Assembly: GCF_018334155.1 (NCBI RefSeq)
Contig: NZ_JAGXTP010000003.1
Location: 1-64,000, forward strand
Source: Devosia litorisediminis
Lineage (GTDB): Bacteria > Pseudomonadota > Alphaproteobacteria > Rhizobiales > Devosiaceae
Direction of reading: 5' to 3'
DNA: 64,000 bases
This document shows positions 30,195 to 36,706 of this stretch, piece after piece. A program made the translations under genes and the position numbers. The notes beneath the pieces were generated by a model. That model ran no database searches. It saw only the letters and a program-made list of their open reading frames with translations, and was not told where the DNA came from. Position 1 is the stretch's first letter; each line of letters begins with the position of its first letter.

Positions 30195-30413
30195 ATGCCG
30201 ACCCTGATCCGCCTCATCATCACGCTGTTGTTTCTGGCAGGCCTTGTCTATGTGGGCATGTTCGCCCTGGTGGCCTTTGTCGAGCCCGAGCCCAAACAGG
30301 TGACCATTCGCATCCCCACCCGCGACCTGCTCAATGGCGGCGCGCCGGCCCTGCCCGGCAGCACCGAACCGGCCAGCGCAGACACCGCTACCCCGCAGAC
30401 CACCGGCCAATGA
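30195..30413 (+). CDS. small single-pass membrane protein (72 aa), coupled to xerD
   Basis: I do not recognise a named family. Residues 5-29 form one hydrophobic membrane segment, followed by an EPEPKQVTIRIPTRDL strand and a Pro/Thr/Ala-rich tail, probably periplasmic. The stop TGA overlaps the xerD start in an ATGA, so the two are translationally coupled. The position upstream of xerD and opposite aroK is common in related genomes, which supports it as a real gene. The ATG at 30195 has only a weak ribosome binding site. Confidence 0.75.
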   Translation: MPTLIRLIITLLFLAGLVYVGMFALVAFVEPEPKQVTIRIPTRDLLNGGAPALPGSTEPASADTATPQTTGQ

Positions 30414-31318
30414 GCGGCACCCATCTGGTCGCATCATTTCTTGAAATGATGAGCGCCGAACGGGGTGCGGCCAAGAACACCATCGATGCCTATCGCCGCG
30501 ACCTCGATGATTATGCAGCCTTTCTGGCCGGGCGGGGACAAACGGCGCTCAAGAGCGACCGCGAGGCGGTCATGGCCTATCTCGCCGGGCTCGATAGTCA
30601 GGGTTTGTCGGCCTCTTCGAGTGCCCGCCGCCTGTCTGCCATCCGCCAGTTCCACCAGTTCCTGTGCGCCGATAATCTGCGCGGCGATGACCCCACCCGC
30701 ATTGTCGCCAGCCCCAAGAGCCGCCGGGCCCTGCCCAAGGTGCTCTCGGTGGCCGAGGTGGATAAACTGCTCACCACCGCAGAAAGCCAAGCCAATGCAG
30801 AGGCTTCACCCGCTGAGCAGGCGGGGGCATTGCGGCTCTATGTGCTGCTCGAACTGCTCTATGCCACCGGCATGCGCGTTTCCGAGCTGGTAAGCCTGCG
30901 CCGCGCCGCGGTAATGCGCGACACCAGCTTCATCACCGTCACCGGCAAGGGCAATAAGGAGCGCATCGTGCCGCTCAACGATCGCGCCCGCGATGCCATC
31001 AAGACTTATCTGGCAACGCTGGAGCCGGGCCCTTTCCTGTTCCCCGCCAAGGGTGCCGACGGCTATCTGTCGCGCCAGGTTTTTGCCCGCGATCTCAAGG
31101 GATTGGCCGGGCTGGCCGGGATCAGCGCGGCCCGTGTCGCCCCTCATGTGCTGCGCCATGCCTTTGCCAGCCATTTGCTGGCCGGCGGCGCCGATCTGCG
31201 CGTGGTACAGATGCTGCTCGGCCATGCCGATATCTCGACCACCCAGATTTATACCCATGTTCTGGACGAGAAGCTGCGCACTCTGGTGGAGACCCACCAC
31301 CCCCTCAACCAGTCATGA
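30410..31318 (+). CDS. xerD: site-specific tyrosine recombinase XerD
   Basis: XerC and XerD resolve chromosome dimers at dif during division. The 302-residue protein has an N-terminal SAM-like core-binding domain and the catalytic domain with all active-site residues: Arg156 in GMRVSEL, Lys180, His246 and Arg249 in HVLRHAF, His272 in LGHADIST and the nucleophile Tyr281. Length and housekeeping context (between aroKB and accA, no flanking repeats) point to XerD rather than a phage integrase. The start ATG overlaps the stop of the upstream small membrane gene. Confidence 0.95.
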   Translation: MSGTHLVASFLEMMSAERGAAKNTIDAYRRDLDDYAAFLAGRGQTALKSDREAVMAYLAGLDSQGLSASSSARRLSAIRQFHQFLCADNLRGDDPTRIVASPKSRRALPKVLSVAEVDKLLTTAESQANAEASPAEQAGALRLYVLLELLYATGMRVSELVSLRRAAVMRDTSFITVTGKGNKERIVPLNDRARDAIKTYLATLEPGPFLFPAKGADGYLSRQVFARDLKGLAGLAGISAARVAPHVLRHAFASHLLAGGADLRVVQMLLGHADISTTQIYTHVLDEKLRTLVETHHPLNQS

Positions 31319-31492
31319 CATCTGGGGGTAATCGGGTAACAGACTGTTAGCATCGAGCCCCACAAAGCGCCTATCGCTGTGACTCCGCTTGACTTGCCAT
31401 TGCGCCATCGTCACTTTCCGGCCACTTTAGGGCGCGACAGCAGCGGCCCTGATGCATGGGTCCAGAAATGTGACCCCTAACGGGCAGGTGGA

Positions 31493-32446
31493 ATGCAGTC
31501 TTATCTCGATTTCGAAAAGCCGGTAGCCGATCTTGAAGGCAAGATCGCCGAGCTCAAGTCTCTTGCAGCGACCGATCAGGCCGTCAGCATCGACGAGGAG
31601 GTCAACCGCCTGTCGAGCCGCGCCGACGAGGCGCTGGTGGAAATCTACAAAAAACTCACGCCCTGGCAGAAGACCCAGGTCGCGCGTCATCCGCAGCGGC
31701 CGCACTTCTCCGATTACATCAAGACGCTGATCACCGAATGGCAGCCCATGGCTGGCGATCGCAAGTTTGCCGAAGACTCTGCCATTCAGGCCGGCTTTGG
31801 CCGCTTCAATGGTCAGCCTGTCGCCGTTCTGGGTCAGGAAAAAGGCAACTCCACCGAGAGCCGCCTCAAGCACAATTTCGGCATGGCCCGGCCTGAAGGC
31901 TATCGCAAGGCCGTCCGCATCATGGAAATGGCCGACCGGTTCAATATTCCGGTGATCTCGTTCGTCGACACCGCTGGCGCCTATCCCGGCATCGGCGCTG
32001 AAGAGCGCGGTCAGGCCGAAGCCATTGCCCGCTCCACCGAAAAATCGCTCGAACTGGGCGTGCCCAATATCGCCATCGTCATCGGCGAAGGCGGCTCTGG
32101 CGGCGCGATTGCCATTGCCACGGCCAGCCGCGTGCTGATGCTCGAACACGCCATCTATTCGGTCATTTCGCCCGAAGGCGGCGCCACCATTCTGTGGCGT
32201 GACGCGGCCCGGGCCCAGGATGCGGCCACCAATATGAAGATCACCTCGGCCGACCTGCTCGGCTTTGGCGTAATCGACGGCATCATTCCCGAGCCCACCG
32301 GCGGCGCCCATCGTCATCCCGAGGCGGTCATGGCCTCGACCCGCGAAGCGCTTGCCAAGTTCCTGGCCGACTTTTCGGGCAAGAGCCGGCTCGAAGTGCG
32401 CGAGCACCGCCGCGAGAAATTCATGGCCATCGGCACCGCGCTTTAA
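31493..32446 (+). CDS. accA: acetyl-CoA carboxylase carboxyltransferase subunit alpha
   Basis: With AccD, AccA transfers the carboxyl group from biotin to acetyl-CoA, the first step of fatty-acid synthesis. The 317-residue protein opens with the family signature MQSYLDFEKPVADLEGKI and contains the CoA-binding GEGGSGGAIAIA and SVISPEGGATILW segments. The ATG at 31493 follows AGGTGGA. The xerD-accA order is widespread in Hyphomicrobiales. accD is not in the window. Confidence 0.97.
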   Translation: MQSYLDFEKPVADLEGKIAELKSLAATDQAVSIDEEVNRLSSRADEALVEIYKKLTPWQKTQVARHPQRPHFSDYIKTLITEWQPMAGDRKFAEDSAIQAGFGRFNGQPVAVLGQEKGNSTESRLKHNFGMARPEGYRKAVRIMEMADRFNIPVISFVDTAGAYPGIGAEERGQAEAIARSTEKSLELGVPNIAIVIGEGGSGGAIAIATASRVLMLEHAIYSVISPEGGATILWRDAARAQDAATNMKITSADLLGFGVIDGIIPEPTGGAHRHPEAVMASTREALAKFLADFSGKSRLEVREHRREKFMAIGTAL

Positions 32447-32615
32447 GCCTGTCTGCACGCTGGCCTTTGCCCATGCGGGCGAGGGCCCTGCCCACACATC
32501 TGTGTGAACAGCCCCGACTAGCTGGGGATTTTGGCCCATGGTAAGACTTCATTCACCAGCAATTCTCATGCTTGGGTAACCACTGGCCCCTAAAGGTCAG
32601 CGACTGTTCTCGCAA

Positions 32616-33653
32616 TTGGGCCGCGCCATCGTGACCGCCACCGTTCTTCGTAAAATCTGCTCTGCGATCATTCTGCTCTGGGTCGTCTTCGGCCTGGCTG
32701 CCTGTGGTGGCTTCCTGCCCAAATCATCGAGCAACCGGCACAACCAGCCGCTGCAGTCGAGCGTCGTCTCGGCGCTCAAATCCATGGGCTCGTCACCCGG
32801 CGAAGCCATGATGATCCGCATCTTCAAGCAGGAGCAGTCGCTCGAAGTCTGGAAGCGCACCAGCGCCGGCCAGTTCAAGCTGTTCCGCACTTATGAGATT
32901 TGCGCCTTCTCGGGCGATCTGGGCCCCAAGATCAAGGAAGGCGACCGGCAGAGCCCTGAGGGGTTCTATACGATCACGCCGGGCCTGATGAATCCCAAGT
33001 CCAACTATTATCTGGCCTTCAATACCGGCTTTCCCAACAAGTTCGACCGCGTCCATGGCCGCACGGGCTCGGATCTGATGGTGCATGGCGACTGCTCTTC
33101 GCGCGGCTGCTACGCCATGACCGATCACGGCATTGCCGAAATCTATGCGCTGGCCCGCGAGAGCTTCAAGGGCGGCAATTCCAGCTTCCAGCTGCAGATC
33201 TTCCCCTTCAAGATGACCTCGACCAACCTGGCAAAGCAGGCCAAGAGCCAGCACCTCAATTTCTGGAAGGACATCAAGGAAGGCTACGACCTGTTCGAGC
33301 TCAACAAGCAGCCGCCCGCCTGGGATGTGTGCGAACGCCAGTACATCTTCAACGCCAGTGGTGGCGGTGCGCTCAATGCGGCCGGCCCCTGCCCTGCCGT
33401 GACCCGCAGCGCTGCGCTGCAGGCAAAATTGCTGGCCGACGAAAAAGCTGTGGCCGACGAACTGGCGGCAACTGAACGGCGCATCGCCGAGGAAGCCGCG
33501 CTCAAGGAGCGCAGCGAGGCCGTCAACGGCGCAGTCAATGGCGCCGTCACCAATCTGTTCGGTGGTCTGGGCGGCCTGTTTGGCGGCGAAGAGGTAACCC
33601 CGGTCATGAGCGGCAAGACCGCACCCGTGCCCCGTCCCCGGCTCGCCCGCTAG
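32616..33653 (+). CDS. L,D-transpeptidase (YkuD family, YafK-like) lipoprotein
   Basis: A 345-residue envelope protein that probably forms or cuts L,D-bonds in peptidoglycan. A lipobox LAAC ends at Cys30. The catalytic YkuD motif is HGDCSSRGCYAM (His157, nucleophile Cys165), followed by an Ala/Glu-rich tail and a Gly-rich segment. The start is uncertain: TTG at 32616 is listed, but GTG at 32631 gives a neater signal peptide; neither has a good ribosome binding site. It is the only gene between accA and the convergent membrane protein. Confidence 0.87.
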   Translation: MGRAIVTATVLRKICSAIILLWVVFGLAACGGFLPKSSSNRHNQPLQSSVVSALKSMGSSPGEAMMIRIFKQEQSLEVWKRTSAGQFKLFRTYEICAFSGDLGPKIKEGDRQSPEGFYTITPGLMNPKSNYYLAFNTGFPNKFDRVHGRTGSDLMVHGDCSSRGCYAMTDHGIAEIYALARESFKGGNSSFQLQIFPFKMTSTNLAKQAKSQHLNFWKDIKEGYDLFELNKQPPAWDVCERQYIFNASGGGALNAAGPCPAVTRSAALQAKLLADEKAVADELAATERRIAEEAALKERSEAVNGAVNGAVTNLFGGLGGLFGGEEVTPVMSGKTAPVPRPRLAR

Positions 33654-33663
33654 GTTTTATCGA

Positions 33664-34347
33664 TCAGCAGACGACGCGGATTTCTGCGTAGTCGCTCACC
33701 CCACCACCATCGCTGGGCACAACGCCCAGCATGCATTGGGTATTGGGCAGGCCCACCGTGCCGCCGCGCGCAATAATGGTGCCATCCGACAGCGTGATAT
33801 AGCCATCATCGACCGCGGCAATGCCCACCGTGCCGCTGGTGCCGCATACCGGATAGACATCCCCTGCCGACACCATGAACCGCATGCCCACTGGCAGACA
33901 GTCGCCGCCCGTTGCAATGGTCGGGGTCTCGGCGGTAGCGCTGGGCAGGCCCGGCAAGCTCGAAAGGGCTGTGGCCGCCCCGCCCATGCGCTGCTCGGCT
34001 TCAAGCACCGCCAGCCGGTTGGATAGATCAAGCAAGGCGCCATCATCGCTGGCTGCACTGCTGCCCGCGCCCTGCTGGCGCCCGAACAGCTCCAGGCTCA
34101 CCCGGATCTGCGCGATATCGGTGGAGACACGTCTGATGTCGCGCTGGGTTTCGGCATAGACCCAGGCCGAGGCGCCCAGCGCCGCCAGACCGATCACGCC
34201 CACCGCCATACTGACAAGATTGCTCAAGGGCAGACCCGTTGACCGGTGTGCGGCCACAGGTTCCGGGGCCGGTTTAGCGCCACTGTCGCCCGGCACGAGC
34301 CGCTCGTCATCTCGTGAAACGCCTTTGACGGCCCAATCGTCTGCCAC
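33664..34347 (-). CDS. hypothetical single-pass membrane protein (227 aa)
   Basis: I do not recognise the family. One membrane segment lies near residues 42-64, a short coiled-coil-like stretch follows (QRDIRRVSTDIAQIRVSLELF), and the periplasmic C-terminal part is Gly/Thr/Val-rich with cysteines near GGDCLP, YPVCG, TQCML and the final VVC, suggesting two disulfides. The start is GTG at 34347 with GGAGAG seven bases upstream. It is convergent with the L,D-transpeptidase gene, ten bases away. Confidence 0.7.
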   Translation of the reverse strand: MADDWAVKGVSRDDERLVPGDSGAKPAPEPVAAHRSTGLPLSNLVSMAVGVIGLAALGASAWVYAETQRDIRRVSTDIAQIRVSLELFGRQQGAGSSAASDDGALLDLSNRLAVLEAEQRMGGAATALSSLPGLPSATAETPTIATGGDCLPVGMRFMVSAGDVYPVCGTSGTVGIAAVDDGYITLSDGTIIARGGTVGLPNTQCMLGVVPSDGGGVSDYAEIRVVC

Positions 34348-34453
34348 AGCAACACTCTCCGTTGTCCCAGACCCCTAGCATGATCCAGCCCGGGGATCGC
34401 CTGACAATGCGGCCCTGATATGGTCAAAAACCAGCCATTGCCCAATCCCGGCC

Positions 34454-35233
34454 TCAGGAACGCCCGAAGCGCCGTTCAAGCCAGCTAACGGCAAACTCCA
34501 CCATTGGGGCAGCCTCCACCAGTACCGATGGCGCATACCCGATAAGCCCGCGCCGGCCCTGTCCGGTGGCGAGGAAATCCTCCACGACATCCGCGAAATA
34601 GTCATCGGCCAGCCCGTCGACAATCGGAATGCCGGTATCGAACTCCTCAAACCAGCGCCAGACTATTTGCCCATCGACCAGGATCGGCGTCTGATAGCGA
34701 CGTATCCGCTTGCCGGGAATGTCGGCAAGATGCTCGGCATGGTGCAGCAAGGTCATGGTGTCGAGCGGCGCCCCCAGCAGCAATGTCTTGCCACCGGCGG
34801 CAACAAGTTTGCCGAATGGCGATTGCGGCCCATAGCCATAGTCGAGCGCGTGATCGGCCACGAACCAGGCGGCACGGCCACCCAGCGCCGCGCATGAGGC
34901 GCCCGGGCTGGCGCTCCGAAGAGCCCCCGGCGTGGTGCGCAGCAGTTCAGGAAAGGCGCCATTGTCGCGGATCGACCGGGAGGCGGCCGGATCAAAGGGC
35001 GCAATATGGGCGCGCAATTCGGCCCGATCGATCACGCCATCATCGAACTGCCAGTCGCAATAGCCCAAAATTGTGCCGGACGGTCCCACGACGTCAGCCA
35101 GCGCACCGATCAAGCTATCCGGTCCGCCCAGAATGGGGCCAATGGATCGCAGCCCCGCATGCACCAGCACAGCATCACCAGACACAAGGCCGAACCCGGC
35201 CAGTTGTTCAGCCAGCGCCTGGCGCGTGATCAT
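34454..35233 (-). CDS. AAC(3) family N-acetyltransferase
   Basis: A 259-residue member of the antibiotic_NAT family, which includes aminoglycoside 3-N-acetyltransferases such as AAC(3)-IV. Family segments are present: AVLVHAGLRSIGPILGGPDSLIGAL near the N-terminus, GYGPQSPFGKL, LLLGAPLDTMTLLHHAEHLADI and the histidine-rich core. Chromosomal members without nearby mobile DNA often have unknown natural substrates, so resistance should not be assumed. The ATG at 35233 overlaps the YrhK-gene stop in TAATG, so the two genes are coupled. Confidence 0.85.
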   Translation of the reverse strand: MITRQALAEQLAGFGLVSGDAVLVHAGLRSIGPILGGPDSLIGALADVVGPSGTILGYCDWQFDDGVIDRAELRAHIAPFDPAASRSIRDNGAFPELLRTTPGALRSASPGASCAALGGRAAWFVADHALDYGYGPQSPFGKLVAAGGKTLLLGAPLDTMTLLHHAEHLADIPGKRIRRYQTPILVDGQIVWRWFEEFDTGIPIVDGLADDYFADVVEDFLATGQGRRGLIGYAPSVLVEAAPMVEFAVSWLERRFGRS

Positions 35234-35547
35234 TATCGGGCAGATGCGCTGTCTGATGCGCTCTGCTGCGTCATGCCCAGAGGCTGAAATTCTGCCGGTA
35301 CGGGCAGGCGCATCAGATGCAGTTCGAGCATCAGGCGAATGCTGGGGCGCACCGCAAACAGGATCGAGCCGATCAGAAACAGCCAGGTGCCGGCGAACAG
35401 CAGGCTGGAATAGAAAAACAGCACGCTGCCGACGATGAAGGCGATAGCCGCCAGAAACTCGACCAGCGTGCGGGCCAACTCATAATGCCGCACGGCGGCG
35501 GCGTGTTGCGCAGAGGCCGTGCGCAGGCGGTGATCGAACAGCTTCAT
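35233..35547 (-). CDS. YrhK domain-containing membrane protein
   Basis: A 104-residue protein with two adjacent membrane segments (about residues 30-75) separated by a short turn. The layout YELARTLVEFLAAIAFIVGS then LFLIGSILFAVRPSIRLMLE is the YrhK-like pattern. Function is unknown. I chose the ATG at 35547, preceded by GGAG six bases upstream; a TTG four codons earlier is the alternative. Its stop TAA overlaps the start of the acetyltransferase gene. Confidence 0.78.
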   Translation of the reverse strand: MKLFDHRLRTASAQHAAAVRHYELARTLVEFLAAIAFIVGSVLFFYSSLLFAGTWLFLIGSILFAVRPSIRLMLELHLMRLPVPAEFQPLGMTQQSASDSASAR

Positions 35548-35590
35548 CGCCGTCTCCAACTGGTGTGGTCGCCGAGGCGAGGATGGCGCG

Positions 35591-35635
35591 TTGCCAATAC
35601 CGACCCAGCAGATCGCATTGGTCCGGCATTGGCAA
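35591..35635 (-). terminator. long imperfect hairpin between the hxlR-type and yrhK-type genes
   Basis: TTGCCAATACCGACC (35591-35605) pairs with GGTCCGGCATTGGCAA (35620-35635), with one mismatch and one bulge across a 14-base loop. It lies just after the HxlR stop on the minus strand and before the YrhK gene. There is no T-tract, so it may be a processing or stability element. Confidence 0.45.
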
Positions 35636-35660
35636 ATCCGTGGCGATCAGGCGTGCCCGA

Positions 35661-36098
35661 TCAGCTGCGGACGTAGGCGACCTTGCGCGGCTCGGCGGCC
35701 ACAGCTGTCTCACGCGCATCATAGATGGCCCGGGCATCCATGATCGAGCCATGATTTTCCGAGGACCAGTTCCACAGCGCGTTGATTGGCTGCTGCAGCG
35801 TCTTGCCCAGTTCGGTCAGCTTGTATTCCACGCGCGGCGGCACCTCGGGATAGATGGTGCGGGTCACCAGACCATCGCGCTCCAGATTGCGCAGGGTCAG
35901 GGTGAGCATGCGCTGGCTGACGCCATTGATCATGCGCTTGAGCTCGTTAAAGCGCAGCGTGCCGTTATGACCCAGAATGCCCACAACCATCACGCTCCAC
36001 TTGTCACCAATCCGGTTGAGCACATCGGACATGGCCGTGCAGTTAGATGATTTGGAGGTGTCTTGCAGCGATTTGAACTCGTCATCTTGCAGTGACAT
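35661..36098 (-). CDS. HxlR family transcriptional regulator
   Basis: A 145-residue winged-helix repressor of the HxlR/DUF24 type. The family core is clear: a single N-terminal cysteine (Cys20) before the IGDKWSVMVVGILGHNGTLRF helix, GVSQRMLTLTLRNLERDGLV and the wing with VPPRVEYKLTELG. In relatives this cysteine senses quinones or aldehydes. I chose the ATG at 36098, with GAAGG upstream. It is divergent from a doxX-like gene, and an 8-bp inverted repeat lies between, which fits autoregulation and control of doxX. Confidence 0.9.
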   Translation of the reverse strand: MSLQDDEFKSLQDTSKSSNCTAMSDVLNRIGDKWSVMVVGILGHNGTLRFNELKRMINGVSQRMLTLTLRNLERDGLVTRTIYPEVPPRVEYKLTELGKTLQQPINALWNWSSENHGSIMDARAIYDARETAVAAEPRKVAYVRS

Positions 36099-36121
36099 GA
36101 ATGTGCCTTCTTGTCGTTCCT

Positions 36122-36158
36122 TAGGCACAAATATAGTCATGGTTCTCTTCTGTGCCTA
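36122..36158. promoter_or_regulatory. inverted repeat between the hxlR-type and doxX-type genes
   Basis: TAGGCACA (36122-36129) and TGTGCCTA (36151-36158) are perfect inverted arms 21 bases apart, about two helical turns. They lie between divergent starts at 36098 and 36194, where the HxlR-type protein would be expected to bind. The assignment is inferred from symmetry and position. Confidence 0.6.
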
Positions 36159-36193
36159 GGGCGCAGTTGTCGCACCTGCCATAAGGATACAAC

Positions 36194-36616
36194 ATGACGG
36201 ACACGACCAACGGCGCCACCGGCCGCAATGGATGGAATATCGGCCTCTGGGTCGCCCAGGCGCTTCTGGCCCTGATGTACGGCTTTGCCGGCTTCAACAA
36301 GCTCACCCAGTCCATGGAAGCCCTCGGCGCCATGGGCATGAGCTACGCACTGGACTACCCCGAAATGCTGACCCGCTTTATCGGTACCGTGGAAGTGCTC
36401 GGCGCCATCGGCCTCATCCTGCCCGCGCTGACCCGCATCCTGCCGCGTCTGACGCCGCTGGCCGCTGTTGGTTTCTCGGTCATTCAGGTCCTCGCCATGG
36501 GCGTCCATATCAGCCGTGCAGAGTTCAGCGTACTGCCCATGAATCTGGTCCTGCTGGCCCTTTCGCTCTTTATCGTCTGGGGCCGCACCAAAAAGGCGCC
36601 AATCAGCCCCCGCTGA
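36194..36616 (+). CDS. DoxX family membrane protein
   Basis: A 140-residue inner-membrane protein with four hydrophobic segments and the DoxX-like features LMYGFAGFNKL and EVLGAIGLILPALTRILPRLTPLAAVG. DoxX relatives are linked to thiol or quinone stress, but the activity of this subgroup is unknown. The ATG at 36194 follows AAGGAT. It is divergent from the HxlR regulator and probably its target. The GH3 gene begins 90 bases downstream and may or may not be co-transcribed. Confidence 0.87.
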   Translation: MTDTTNGATGRNGWNIGLWVAQALLALMYGFAGFNKLTQSMEALGAMGMSYALDYPEMLTRFIGTVEVLGAIGLILPALTRILPRLTPLAAVGFSVIQVLAMGVHISRAEFSVLPMNLVLLALSLFIVWGRTKKAPISPR

Positions 36617-36706
36617 CTTTTCGACTGATCTGCCTGTCCGGGCGAATTGACACGACCCCGGACAGTGCGATCTGTGGAGGCCACCACAGACACATAGGGG
36701 CCTGCC

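Noticed and set aside
30410..31318. XerD-type recombinase as a phage or island integrase
   Set aside because: Length, motifs and the aroKB-xerD-accA setting fit the housekeeping XerD. There are no flanking direct repeats.
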